A stretch of 64,000 nt of DNA from Geranomyces variabilis (GCA_027603065.1 JADGJP010000050.1:1-64000), one strand, 5' to 3'; numbered from the stretch's first letter, positions 1-12,017 are shown. Program-made: numbers and translations. The notes: generated from the sequence alone by a model not told the origin.

Positions 1-1145
1 AGAATCGTCAGCGTCGTATGTGGCGATGAGTCACGTGTCGCGTCTATGATTTCGTCGAAGTCGATATGCATCTCACACACCGCATATACGAGATTGAACT
101 CTAAGCGTTTTGGATCAGCCGGCAAGATGCACAAAATCTCACCTCAAATATTATAGAAAACGCTGTCAGAAGCCGGTTCAAAGGCTGGTAGTTTGCCATC
201 AGCAAGAACATCCTGGTTGATGATCAACCTCCACAGCCGGTTAAAACGATGGCGCAGACGTTTACACAGGAACTCGCGTATGTGTTTGTTGGTAACGTGG
301 TTAAACTCCCGCAAGATCGCCTTGATGTGAAACCTGCGCTTAACATATTGGCGCAGCTTCTTCATGAAGTTGACAGACACGTTGACCTCAAGGTTTGTGA
401 CCAAGCTGGTAACGGTGTAGGCAATCGTATTTTGCAGATGGCCACCTCCACACCCTGGGCCGCCTTGTGATACTGCTGTCAGATTCTCAACATTGGTGTC
501 ATAATCATGCAGCATGGCTTAAAAGATGCCGCCGCGAGTTATTTCACCGTAGTTGAGGGCATCGAGCAGATGTTTAACGTCGTTGTCTATCAAGATCTGT
601 GCACGCTTGAAAAAAAAAAAAGATAGAAGTCAATATATGATGGATAATAATGCTTTGTTTTACATCAGCAACACATATTGTACCTCCGGATGTGGCATGT
701 TGGCATACCACAGTTTCATTATCCATGACGCTCGTTGGGTTATAAGATGCATGTGGTGAAGGAAGACTTGAAGTCTTGCCACCTCACTGGCCTTGTTGTT
801 GTGGATGATGGAACCGAAACGGGCTTTGATGCACACGTAGTTGCTGGGCAGCAAGCGCTTAGGCAGCGGCGGTGGTGGAGAGCCATGTGAATTGGCCCAC
901 CTCTGAAATGCACGCCATCGCAAGCTGTTGTGGGCGTCTACCTCTTCAACCTCGTCCAGCTGCACTGCGTCGACGTCCACCTGTTCAACCTCATCCAGCT
1001 GCATTGCGTCGGCGTCTCCTACAAAGATTGCAGCATGGCAGGCAGCCTCCTCGTTCCAACGTTGATGCTTGCTGGGCGGCGGCGACCCGAGAGGTGGTGT
1101 CCGTGGAAGAGATTGTAGGTTAACTGAGCGGCGGCGGCGAGACAT
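1..1145 (-). pseudogene. Decayed, unidentified multi-copy-type ORF, running off the left edge
   Basis: The minus strand reads as one coding-like frame from the ATG at 1145 past the window edge. It has one likely intron (about 587-683, donor GTACAAT, acceptor after a T-tract) and about two in-frame breaks. The deduced product is acidic and Pro-rich at the start, with a two-unit QLDEVE-type repeat. Basic and aromatic helical segments follow (for example LPSNYVCIKARF and NFMKKLRQYVKRRF). I do not recognise the family with certainty. The large, basic, helix-rich layout and the decay suggest a copy of a dispersed repeat or mobile-DNA family rather than a single-copy host gene, but that is inference. 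An alternative is a young host pseudogene. Nothing here supports a function. Confidence 0.4.
936..1013. repeat. Two tandem 39-bp units
   Basis: Two adjacent 39-bp units (936-974 and 975-1013) differ at only a few positions. On the minus strand they encode the duplicated acidic QLDEVE motif of the decayed ORF, so the repeat is internal to that element. Confidence 0.8.
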
Positions 1146-1648
1146 GGCTATGGAGCATTAAGCAGCAGAAAGCAGGGAACTATAAGCTGCAGAAAGGAGG
1201 AAACTAAAGTTAGGCGCTGCTGTGGGCGGAGTGGCTGCATGAGTATGAGTCTGGACTTACCTGAAAGAGAGCAGCACAGTCAGAATGCTGCGGCGTGCAG
1301 CGTAGTGGGTAAAGGCAGGCAGGACTGCGAGAATGAGCTCTATAGGGCCGATGTCAGCGGGGGGGACAGTGGATGCAGCTCTTGGGGAGGGGAAGTGGGG
1401 AAACCGAAAAGGAAGCCATGTCTCGCGGAAACCGAGATCGGAATTTCAAAACTCGACATATGGCTTCTAATATAGGGAAATGCTAAATTGACGCACTTTC
1501 ACAGTTTGCGGATAAAAAAGTATATCTGTTCTGATCTTAAATTGACACAGTTTCCCTTATGTCTAACAACACGCTGGTGGCAGCGACAAGGTACCGTAAA
1601 GAGACTAAACTTGAACACTTCTCAACTTCACCCCACATTCAATCACTA

Positions 1649-1702
1649 ACAATGCTCCCTTCACCGACAATGCTCCCTCCACCGACAATGCTCCCTCCAC
1701 CG
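1649..1702. repeat. Three-copy 18-bp tandem repeat
   Basis: Three head-to-tail 18-bp copies starting ACAATGCTCC; the first differs from the other two by one base. It is a short minisatellite in noncoding DNA. Confidence 0.85.
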
Positions 1703-2363
1703 CCAGGCACATTTCTCACCCAGCCGCCCTTTTGGGATGTTGCCTCCACCATTTGTGTAGAATGAGTACCCGCAACGGCGTACTTCTCACTCAACCCTGA
1801 TCCATCTGGACACAGAGAGTTCCACATTTGGCTGCTCTGGGGTGCTGTGTTGTGCCGAGGGGTTTGTTGTTGGGTATTTGTTGTTTGGGGGAAGAGATGT
1901 GTAAAAAGCAATTGCGAGAGATGCTTGCCGGCCGTTGTTTCCTTATCGCGCGGGCCATCTGCCATTTGTGTCTGTGAATAGCAATTATTCGGCAGTTCCA
2001 ATCGCGGCCCTCGTAAGCAGAGCGGAGTTTTTCGGTAATTCTGACAGCGCGCGCCTCTCCCGCAACGTGCTGAATGGAAACCCCCTTTGGTTGCCCCGAG
2101 CACATGCAAATCCGATAGCTTCCCCCAAAACGCTTCCGTTTGTCCGTTTCGCTATTTAAGTTCCCCTGACGTACTTGTCGATTAGGCAAAAAGAAGAAAC
2201 AAAAAAAAGGACAGCGCGGAGGCGGGAAAGCGCTCAAAGGGTTGCCCCCACCCGAGCTTTCGCGATATAATCCCCTTTCCAATCGTGGTGGCATCGCTCG
2301 CCGCCTCGCGGGAATACATGTCCATTTACATCATTTGAATCCTTCACTTGGAGGTTTCGATCA

Positions 2364-2376
2364 ATATATATATAAA
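2364..2376 (+). promoter_or_regulatory. TATA-like element upstream of the MFS gene
   Basis: An AT-only run (ATATATATATAAA) lies in otherwise mixed sequence, about 260 bp before the ATG at 2636. It fits a TATA box with a longish leader. Only the motif is seen; the use as a promoter is inferred. Confidence 0.3.
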
Positions 2377-2635
2377 CCACCAATCGACGCTTGCCCCTGC
2401 GAGTCGGTTCTCCAACACAATCGTAAATTATTCGTCACCAACAGTGCCTCTGTCGCCGGCGCCGCCCGTCGTTTTATAGACCCTTCGCAGTCTATATTTC
2501 TAAGCCTGGGACCCTCTTTCGGTTGGTCGCGAGTGGTGCCCCCTTACTTCAGACGCACACGGCTCGCATTCACAAAAGCTTCGTCGACGCTGACCGCACA
2601 CAAACTCCGCAGAACAGCGAAACACGCCCTCGTCC

Positions 2636-4612
2636 ATGCCTGAAAAACGAAATCGGCACATTGTGCCCAAGGTGCTGATGTTTGCGCTGTACATTATCCA
2701 GTGCAGCGCACCGTCATACCTCGCGCTGATCTACCAGCAGCGGATTGGCCTGCCATCCACAATGATTGGCGTCATCTCCTCGATTCCGCCATTTCTATGC
2801 ATCTTTGCCGGGCCCGGACTGTCGCTTGTTGCTGATATGACGGGCCGGCCGCGCCTTGTGCTAGCTGTGTCTATCCTGTGCACGACTGCGACGCTGTGGT
2901 TGTTTGTGACGCTACCACTGACGTTTGGGAGCGCCTGCGGCGTCGCGGTGCTGTATGCAATTACGAGCGCACCGATCGGATCAATGATGGACGTGATTGC
3001 ATTGTCCATGCTTGGCGAGGAGAGTGCATTGTAAGTTAGGGCGATTACGAAAGGAGCTGCTAAAATAGTGGCTTAAGTGCGTGTTCCTTTCCGTTGCTCT
3101 TCTTTTTCTGCAGGTACGGCCAGCAACGTGTGTGGGGCTCTATATCCTGCGGCATTACATCCTTTGTTGGCGGCATGGTCGTTCAGAAAACAGGCACAAT
3201 CAACTCCATGTTTGCGTTTCACTCGATTGCGGCGGCCGCTTTCCTGGCGATTCTGACACTTGTCTCGAAGCCATGGGAAGACAACAATTCCAGCGCAAGC
3301 AGCGGCGCTCCAGACCCAAAAGAACACAAACGAGCAGACGGCAGCGATTTCAGCAAGCCTGCAATCAAAAAAACCGCCGAGATCGATCCCGACAGCACGG
3401 CAGAGGACGTCATCCTGGAAGACCTACCATATGGGTCAAGGGAAGGCCTGGCGGGACAGCAGAACCACGGCCACTCCAAGTCTCGCCGCGTGAGCATGGT
3501 CGACGTTGCCCGCCGGGCGTCGCGGCAGGGAAGTATCGCGGTCGCAATGGGCATGATCCCGGACGTAGTGCCTCTGGACGATGATGGCAGCCCGACCATG
3601 TCGTTTAGCTGGCTTCTTGCGCCGGATGTCCTTGCGTTTTTTGCGTCTAATACCGTGCTGGGCGGTGTGTTTTCGGTCATTGGGTCGTTCTTATGGATCT
3701 TTTTGACAAACGAGCTCGATGCGAGTGCGACGGTGCGCGGGATGACTGGAACGGCGCAGGTTGTGTTGCAGCTGCCCTTCTTTTTCTTTGCGAAGCAGGT
3801 ACGTAGACACACTTGCTGGCGCCCTCTTCCTTCCCACAAGTCTGAACCACCCTTTGATTCTATCTTCTAGGTCATGGCAGTCCTCGGAGTTCGCAGAAGT
3901 ATTATCATTGCGCACGTCGTGACTATTATTCGCTTTGCTGCTTATCCATTCTTGAAGCCGGGTCCGATGGTAAATGTCGCTCTGGGCATTGAGCTCCTTC
4001 ATGGTAAGCGACATTGACAGCGAGTCATTCGATATATACTACTTGCCTTACGCGTGTGTTCTACCTTCTCCACAGGCTTGGCCTTTTCTATGAATTGGAC
4101 AGCGTCCGTATCATTTGCCGCTGGCGTGGCTCCACGCGGAATGGAATTCATGGCGCAGGTAGAGCGACACTAATTCTGCCTACGCATGTTTGCCTTTCTG
4201 GCGGCTCAACAATTTGTTCTATTATTCCCGTCCGCGCTAGGGCATTCTCGGCGCGTTTTACGGCGGTCTGGGCTCCGGACTCGGCGGCATCATTGGCGGT
4301 TTCATCTACTCGAGCTACGGGTCCAAGATCCTCTTTTACGGATGCGCCGCAATGACCGCGCTCTCCCTCTTGATGTTTACGCTGGTGCCGGCGCGCAAGG
4401 TTTTGCGCGATCAGGCGCGCGACAACGTCCCGCCCAACCAGCGGGTTGTAGACCGGCAGGGCAGCCACAGGTTGCTGGACGCCGAGCTTGGCGGCGTTGC
4501 AGCGCAGACGGCAAAGGACGACGCGCAAGATGCGCTTGCGGCGCGACGACCGAGTGCCGTAGCGATGGCCATCGGTCACCTGGGCAGGAGGCACAGCATG
4601 ATGGCCGTCTGA
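2636..4612 (+). CDS. MFS transporter, MFSD6/MFS_1-like type
   Basis: Predicted 555-residue polytopic membrane transporter. Five exons: 2636-3030, 3114-3798, 3871-4003, 4076-4158, 4241-4612; all phases join cleanly. The N-terminal half starts KVLMFALYIIQCSAPSYLAL and continues with IGVISSIPPF, the opening helices typical of the MFS_1-like (Pfam PF12832) group that includes animal MFSD6. A long hydrophilic loop (about residues 205-300, Ser/Asp/Arg-rich) separates the two six-helix halves, the usual MFS place for a cytoplasmic loop. The C-terminal half contains Gly-rich helices (GILGAFYGGLGSGLGGIIGG) and ends in a charged tail. The substrate cannot be told from sequence. The family call is fairly secure; the function is open. 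Confidence 0.85.
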
Positions 4613-4966
4613 ATGGAGCGGCAAACCACCAGAGTGTGTACTTGAACTCCTCGCGATCAAAGAGGGACATGTCAGTCCCAATATTTTATGCGGCCGGCAC
4701 AGGAACACCGCACCGCATTTCCCGCACACACTTGTAGTTTTTGTAGGTTCTCGCATGTGTCTACTCGGGGGTTCGCGAAAGCCTCTTTATGGCTTGACGA
4801 AACGAATACATGACAGTGAGATCATAACAACCTTTTGTACCGCGATGAGGCAAGGTGTATGATGGGTTTTGCAATTCAGGAAAAAAGTGTATCTAGAACT
4901 CAAAAAAAGACAAAAAAACAAAGAAGGAAAAACGCGGAGGCAGAAAGATGGTATGAACGCTCAATG
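4613..4966. other. Convergent 3' intergenic region
   Basis: Lies between the stop of the MFS gene (+) and the last proposed exon of the phosphodiesterase gene (-). It is A/T-rich, with A-tracts near 4880-4930. I see no gene, tRNA or repeat; it probably holds both 3' UTRs. Confidence 0.5.
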
Positions 4967-7900
4967 TCAAGAATCATCTCGTCGGACTTCTGGTGCTGAA
5001 CCACTAGCTGGCTGGTTCATCGACAAATGCCGCGATCCAATGGCTGCTGGTGGCGGCGCCTGCGCAGCCATCAGCGGCGCCAGCGCTGTTTGTACAGCCA
5101 TGCTCGCGCTATTGGAAAGCACGTTCGCAAAAGCGTGCGAGCCGGCGGCGCCGGCGGGTAGAGCAGTGTGGCTTGTTTGTTGCGCCGGTGTTCCTGTCGC
5201 AACAGATTTTGAGCCGGGCATCATGCTCTTGGTATGCGCGAGTGATGCGAGATCTGTTACGGATCCTTTTGGTCCAACCGCTGGGAATATTGTTGTCAAC
5301 CCAAGGTCCTTGCGTTTCAGCCTGGAAGGCAATAGTAACCGAAGGTGAAATCCGTTAATATGATACAATGTCCTCAAGCACTGCTCTGTAAGGTTTCATA
5401 CCAGAATTCTCGATTTAGTGCCAGATCTGCCATAATTCCTGGTATCGGCATCCACGTGTCATACGCGGTAAAGAGTGGCGAGACGATATACTCGATGAAA
5501 CCATTCTGACTGCCCGGGATGCTGGGATTATTCCGGTCCATAAAGCTGCTAATCTCCATTCCACGTGCCCGCTCGACGTCGCCCTGCATGTAAAACTCTT
5601 CCAAAATCATCCGAACCCATCGCTCGTACACTCTCCAGTCTTTTGACGGATTGGAGACGTCAGCGAGCTTGATTAGGATCTTCCATAGCAAGAATCGATC
5701 GTCTTTGCTATCTTCTGGCGAGAACTGCGCCGATGACACGCGATTTTTGAATTGAGAGAGCACCGAAAAGTGCTGCGACAGGTCTACGCGTATCGATGGG
5801 TTAGATCAAGCCGTGCTATCAGGCAGTGTTACAAACGCCCTTCCGCTTCCAAGCGGTCGACTTACCCGTTGCGAGAACCATGTCGATAACTTGCTCGCGT
5901 ATCCCGCGCATGTCTGATATGGACACGTTGCACAAAAAGTTATTTTGCGGCTCGCAGAGTAGCCGCCATGCCGAAGACAAGTGATAATTCTCCAAAACCG
6001 ATCGGTCATTATACAGAATGGCTCGACTGTCTGATATTCGACACAGGAAATTGTTGTTGAGACCAGGATGGTCGAAATCTGCAGACGCGGGAGTGACGCG
6101 TTAGCAAAGGGCACGGTTGAGGCTTAAAGAGTCAAGCCGCTCTACCGTGAATTATCGCAGATAAGTATATAGCAAGGAGGTCAATGTCGCCTGCTGCCCT
6201 CGAAAGATGGTCGTTGGAATTTACGAAATAATTTACGCAATGAAGCACATCGCTGGCGTGTGTTGAGTTGTGATCTAATTGAGTTGAAAGGCAAAGGAAG
6301 CAAGCAATTCTTAGCGTCACGGAATGTTACGCGCTCATCCATATGGCACCTGCCGGTGGCGCGTTTATGTACTCACAGGGTAGTTCTGACCGATACCCGT
6401 TCTCGATATTGACGATAAACGTTCGAAACACGTCCAGCGGAATCTTAAAGGCATTGAAGAGATCCGCGCGCCGAAACAGGTAAGTTGACAGCGTGCCCAG
6501 CGGGCGGCCCCCACACTCGTCGCGAAATTCAAATAACGGCCAGTTGTACTCTTGAATCCGTCCAAGAAGATTCATCGCTTCCGGCGATGGGTTGAATATC
6601 GGATCAGAAATGTATGCGTTTGACGAGCCGGTAAGGACGGGAAGCGACGCGAATTTCGTTACGGCCGCCTTGCCCACGGAGTGCATGCTGCTGTGGTTTG
6701 ACGGAAACTTTTCGCGCGAGGACAAATCAGGCGCGGACCCGGACGCCCGCGTCTGCATGTTAAGCGGCGCAGGTTCGGGCCCGTCACGGTCTCGCTCGCT
6801 GGCGCTGCCGGAGAAATGTACTAATGGCGATACTACACGTTCCGCGACGCTCATTTCTGATATGTTTCCCACATTACTACTTGGCGAATAGTCGTCCATC
6901 GAGGCCGTAGCACGAATACTCGCGTGGGATATAGCCTCTGCGATCGGCATGTCAATCTTTCCAGCAAGGTCTTTAGTGATTGAGCGACGTCGGGATTGAT
7001 TGCGCGGTCGACCGGAGCCTTTCCGCCTCGGCTGGATCTCTGAGAACAGCCATTTCTATAAAACCAAAAGTTCCGTCAAAACAGCTGTCAATCTCAAACT
7101 CACACCAAGTGCGGGTACGAGCTCCTTCGTGCGCTCTCGGTGCCCTACCTCTTGCTCATTGTCCATCAGTTCTCCTGCCTGGTTCTCCAAATCCGGTGTC
7201 AGCAAATTACTCGATCCCAAAAGCGTCATGACCTGCCCAAGCGTCATGAGATGTGATGGCGTATTCACAGGATCCGCCATCAAGCTCCTGATCAGCATAA
7301 CCGACTTTTCCAGCGGCGAGTCAAGATCCGCAACTTTCCGCCCATAGGCCTTTTGCAGCACTTTAAGCTGATTCATCAGCTTTGCATTCGTTTTATGCAG
7401 GCTGTATGCGGCTCCAAACTGCGATCGGTTGTAGACTTCTGTCTCGTAAGTGTTGAACATGATCACGCCGGCCGAGATGACGAGCGCTAGAACCGAGATG
7501 ATGTAGGTTTTTGCCGTAGAGGGCGAGTACTGCGGGTCGTTTGCGACGTGCGAGGCGTATCCGGCGATGAAGAAGAGCACAATCACCGAAATGCTGGCCA
7601 CGGCGTAAACGAACCGTGGTCGCATAAACATGATTGCGACAAAGATAAACATGATGCACAGCAGGGCGGGCTGGAACACGGGTGTCATTGGCTCCACAAT
7701 GATGTATCGCATGATGACCCCGCCGGCCGCATAACACAGTACAAATACGGCGGTCAAAGAGTGGATCCACTGAGCGAGTACGGCGTCTTTAAGCTTGTAG
7801 CTGAACATAATTAGCACGATACACGGTAGCAGAATCATGCTGAGCCAAAATCCCAAATCTCCACCGACGTGGTACGCGTTGCAGATATAATCGGGATTGC

Positions 7901-8957
7901 ACCTCATACTGCAAAGTACAAAACAAGGCGTTAAAGTCTGGCCGTTTCTTCTCTACCAAAGTTTTTTCATCGTGGGCTTACCAATACCACCCTGCCGGAC
8001 AGTTGTTATAGTCAAGCGACCCGTTTCCAGTCAACTTTGCCTCGTCCGAGTATAGCCGCGTCCAATTCCGTCCATCAGCGGGGCTTCTTATCATCACGTA
8101 CGCATAGAGGCAAGTCGCGGCGAAAAAGATGAGGTAGACTGTCCGTCGCCACACAAAGCGATGGCGGTTGAGAAAAAACAGGTTGTACTCGCTTTCCTGC
8201 TCCTCGCTGTCAAAAGATAACAGGATCGGGTGGAGATTTGGGCGGGATGGGAAAAATCCGGTTGGGCCTGTGGCTCCAGTTAAGTCGCCAGCTTGGGATA
8301 GAATCATCATGCTGTTGTCTGCTTTGCCGGACGCTGCAACGCCTGGGCGCCCTCCGCCGCCGCCTCCACTACCGCCACCGCCTCCGCCGCCAACGCCGCT
8401 GCCGCTACCCACATTGCTCGAGCTGCTAATGAAACTCGATTGATTGATTTCACGGCTTGGGCTATGAATCATTCCTGGCATTGTGCCGGTCGGATGTGTA
8501 GCACTTCGGTCTGCAGAGGGAACAAGTAGCAAAATACAAAATGATCAGCAGTTTACACAAATGCCTTGCGGAGGCTTCAAGACTATCCCTCCGCTTTGTG
8601 CCTACCGACAGCGGCGGCCAGCCCGACCGACGAGCTCTTCGAATTCATCGACCCAGGAAACGACCCCTTCATATCCCGAGCGTGGTTCTGCGACGCCAAA
8701 TTCTGCAGCGCTTTACGCGGCAACGAAGAAACGTTTATATGCGATGGCGAGATCGGTGACGGCGGCGGTAAAGACATTGATCCAGATTGTGCAGTGGTGG
8801 ATTGCGTGTCCAGCGTAAACCGCGGAGGTGGAGGCGTTGACGACTGGACCGCGCCGGTGCTGCCTCGCGGTGACGTTGATATAATTTCCGTAACCCTGTT
8901 TGCGCGTGGAAATGATGTCGCCATTATCGTTTTGTCCTCAATGCGGGATTTTGGCAA
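4967..8957 (-). CDS. Membrane-anchored 3',5'-cyclic nucleotide phosphodiesterase with about six TM helices
   Basis: Hydrolyses cAMP and/or cGMP (PDEase I family). Exons (minus): 8957-8606, 8510-7982, 7908-7106, 7039-6377, 6274-6146, 6078-5866, 5783-5402, 5321-4967, giving 1141 residues. If the last intron is not removed, the frame stops at 5374 (1032 residues). The N-terminus is a Ser/Gly/Pro-rich tail. Residues from about 240 to 440 hold six hydrophobic helices (for example LSMILLPCIVLIMFSY). A helical linker (SLHKTNAKLMNQLKVLQKAY) follows, then a disordered stretch, then the catalytic domain from about residue 700. Metal-binding motifs are intact: YHNSTHASDV, HDFDHPG, NYHL and LIKLADVSNP. 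A multi-TM PDE suggests signalling confined to a membrane. Nucleotide specificity is unknown. It belongs with the receptor genes to its right. Confidence 0.85.
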
Positions 8958-9616
8958 TCACCGCCGCGCTAGCAATGGCGTGCGATGGTTTCCGGCCCGC
9001 AGGTATATGCTTCAACCGACCCAGACCAGCTGCGTGGTTGCTTGCGCAAAAGGCCAACAGCGCCTTCCTATAAGATTTCCCAGCAACGTTCCTGCAAGGC
9101 GGAGCTGGTCAGCTCAGCTCACCCCCCTCTTGCAAAATAATGTGGGCGGGCGACAAATAGCTCACTCGACAGAAATCCGATAGTGCACTTGTCTCAGGCA
9201 CAAAAAGCGTTTCCTCCTTCGCGAAGGTCGTCGATGCGAAGCTGGAGCGTCTCAGGGCGGGACCAAAGGAGTAAAGCGAGTCGACAATGGGCTTCGATGA
9301 TTGATGATGGAAGAGACGGGCCGCTTGCCTCCATGCACTGGGCGCTGTGTTGCTGCATTGGGAGACGCTTGGGCGGAGTTTGACCCAAGGCGCGTGTTAC
9401 GTCAGCGGCTTCCAATCTCTCTATCACAAAAAAAAGGTCTACACAAAAAGGGGGTGGGGGAAAAATGCAAACAACTAAGTAAATCAACGGCGCTGGCCGT
9501 GTAGGAGTCTCTCGCAAGAGCCTGGGACGCTAGGCTAAAACAACAAAAAAAGAGAGCGAAATACGGAGGACGGAAGCGAACGGCCTATCTCGTCTCTATA
9601 TCGCTCCCTGTCACCG
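8958..9616. other. Intergenic between two minus-strand genes
   Basis: Should contain the promoter and leader of the phosphodiesterase gene and the 3' UTR of the SH3 gene. Long open frames on the plus strand at 8566-9183 lack homology and mirror the PDE N-terminal exon or noncoding DNA. A-tracts occur at 9425-9432 and 9544-9552. No gene is supported. Confidence 0.4.
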
Positions 9617-11616
9617 TCACCGCCGGTCCATGCTCCTCTCTCTCGTCTCAGTTTCCGGCAGCTCGCCGGTTTTTGCCTGCACGGACGCGGGAGCCTGACT
9701 TCCGTCGGGCTCTAGGCCAAGGGCTGCGAGCGGGAGCACTCCCTGGTGGCCCGTTGTTGTGTTGATTCCCGTCGCCCAGCCGTCGCCCCAGAGCTTCTGC
9801 AAAACTACCGAGTCGCCGAGCCGCACGAGAATTTCGTCCGGCGCTTTCGGCGAGTACATTCGCTGAGATCACGAAAGAAGCTATATATCAGCGATTGCCG
9901 GAGGCCTGCAATGCGCCAGGCGCACCGCATATGCAGGTTTTGAGCGCTCACCTTCACAAGATGCACTCGATCCATGAAAAATTCGTCCTTTTCCAGAGCC
10001 ATGCCTTGTGCATCGACCCACGGCACGCCGCCAGCGCTGGCTGTGCCACCGCCACCGCCAGCAGCAGGGGTGGGCAGCGATGGCGCCGTGCTCACGGTTG
10101 GAGACGGAGTCGCCACCGACTCGGTCTTTGCTCCTGCAGTGCCCTGGCCAGCTGTGGCCACATCTGACGCGACGCTCCCTGCCGCCGTGGAGCCCGCGGC
10201 GCCATGTGGTAATGTAACATATTGCGGAGGCGGGAGCGTCGGGTGTGGGCCCGCCCCAGACTCGGCCTCAAAAGCTTTTGGCGATAAAGCGAGCGGAACA
10301 GCAAGATTGCTGTTTTGATAGCCACTCATCCCGCTTTCTGACGAGTAGTGAGTTGATAACGGCCGACCGGGTGGTAGCATAGACCCAGGACGCGGCTGCG
10401 GAGGCCGCAGGTGCTCCATGTACTGTTGATAAGTCTCGAATCCTGCCGCGGATGCCGCTGCGCCAGCGGGTCGCGATGTGTCAGACACATTTGACCATCT
10501 GCTTGGTGAATGTGGCTGATTGTTTTTGAATGAGGCCTCTGAAGACGGAGTGCCCGAGAAGGCGGTCGATGTGCGATTGAAACCATCGTTTTGCTCGAAC
10601 TCATCAGTAGGACGTTGCTTTTCCTTTTTGCCGCGGACGCAGCAGAACCAGACGCCTATCGCGCCAAGGACACCTGCGAGCGCGCCGATGCCGACACCAA
10701 GGCCAATTTTCAACCCGTTTCCGGAACCGCCGCCGCCGCCGCCGGGTTTCTGTACCTGCTGAGATTCCGTAATGGGGATACCTAGAAAGCTCAAAGATTA
10801 AGAATTGGGGACCCAAATGGCGCCTGCCGGCTGGATCGTTTGCGCTTACCAGTTCTGACCCCGATAAACGTGTGGGGCACAGCGTCTAGCTTTTTCAACC
10901 AACAATCCAACGTGCCTCGCCGATACGTTACGGCATTGCAGACGTCCGGGCCGCGAGTTTGGCATGCATGGATGCACGTGTCCTGGTCTGTGACATTGGT
11001 GATCGGATTCGCGCCGTCAACGTCAAAGTCCAATGGCAGCGTTTTGCCCACCCACGGCACGGCGAGGTCAACGAAGTACAGCGGCGCGTTTACGCCGGCC
11101 ATGAACGTTGTCGTCACGCCGTCTACATGGGTGAGCCGGCGGATGGCGCATGTTTTATCTTTATTATCCTGTAAGAAGACACAGCAAATGTCGGGTCAGA
11201 ACGATTGTCGAATTTAAACGAGCTGCCTAACGCAGCCCACTTCCGTCGCTCGCGTACCCAAGTAAAAAAGGCGCAAGGAGGATCAACTTTCTGACACGCT
11301 TGCGCGCACTAACAAGGGAAAAGTAGGCATAGGGTTTAGAAATCGTATTGCAATCGCTGCCTCATTTCTCTCCTTTCCTCCTCCCTCCTTGCTCCATTAC
11401 CTCACACTCATTGGCAGCACGTGCGGTGCCGTCGTCGGGCTTATTGGTTGCATTAAGCTTTGCGACAGGGAAATCGCCCGGCAGCATGGCCCACGAGGTC
11501 CTGTTGTCTCCATAACACTGATCGTAGTCGACGGCGAGCACGCCTACGCAGGCCGTGGCAAGGAAGCCCAGCACGGCGAAAGCGCTATTCCGCATAGCGT
11601 GAGCGAGAGAGGGCAA
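9617..11616 (-). CDS. Single-pass membrane protein with cytoplasmic SH3 domain
   Basis: Predicted 536-residue surface protein. Exons (minus): 11616-11401, 11168-10850, 10781-9952, 9862-9617; phases agree. A signal peptide is visible (residues about 1-28: NSAFAVLGFLATACVGVLA). The ectodomain (to about 195) carries Cys-containing PAN/apple-like text (DTCIHACQTRGPDVCNAVTY). A Gly linker and one TM helix (LKIGLGVGIGALAGVLGAIG) follow. The cytoplasmic part is long and Pro/Ser-rich with PPPQY- and PPGRPL-type stretches. The last exon is an SH3 domain (YSPKAPDEILVRLGDSVVLQ, then DDGW-like GDGWATG and GVLPL). A role as sensor or adaptor is inferred from architecture: extracellular Cys module to SH3. 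The ligand is unknown. The gene neighbours the PDE and class C receptor genes. Confidence 0.75.
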
Positions 11617-11866
11617 ACGGGGTCGCAGACCAGGAGGCGAGAGGTAATATACACCGTATTAGCAGGCGGGGTTTAAGCTCTAGCCAAGGGCCAAGCGGGG
11701 CCGGGGGAAATGGCAATGACGACGGTGAGTCTGAGCCTCTCTTTCGGGACGTCGGGTTGCGGCTGGGAGTGTAATGAGGCTGTGTTGCAGAGCCGTCAGG
11801 CGGGCAAAGGCGGAGGAGCCGACAGGCGAACGGCGAGACAGAAAGCTGGACCGGCCGACGGAACAG

Positions 11867-11910
11867 AAAGGAAGGAAGGAAGGAAGGAAGGAAGGAAGGA
11901 AGGAAGGAAG
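11867..11910. repeat. Tetranucleotide (GGAA)n microsatellite
   Basis: About 11 uninterrupted copies of AAGG/GGAA. It is probably length-variable. It sits 114 bp from the tRNA gene and upstream of the SH3 gene start. Confidence 0.95.
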
Positions 11911-12017
11911 ACAGAGTGGACGACAAGAGGAGACGACAAGAACTCGGGATGCCCGACAAGTCGAGGCCGCTTGGGGCCGCTGGGCGCTGAAAACGTTAAA
12001 AATTGTGGTCGGAGGGC

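Larger units (their letters stand above)
1146..2635. other. Intergenic: 5' side of the MFS gene, no supported gene
   Basis: No ORF here has a recognisable domain or convincing codon use. Visible items are a three-copy 18-bp direct repeat at 1649-1702 (unit begins ACAATGCTCC) and a TATA-like run at 2364-2376, about 260 bp before the MFS start codon. The last ~300 bp are pyrimidine-rich, as is common in fungal promoters and leaders. Confidence 0.5.

Noticed and set aside
1639-2294. Two long minus-strand frames (156 and 167 codons)
   Set aside because: No domain, odd composition (FFCFFF, GGGSIVGGGS from the 18-bp repeat), and overlap with the promoter region of the MFS gene.
3219-3839. 206-codon minus-strand frame
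   Set aside because: Exact antisense of the MFS loop exon; no homology.
8566-9183. 205-codon plus-strand frame
   Set aside because: Antisense to the PDE N-terminal exon and its promoter; GC-rich shadow frame.
11867-11910. CRISPR-like or regulatory array
   Set aside because: Simple tetranucleotide microsatellite without spacers; no CRISPR array is present and none is expected in a fungal nucleus.
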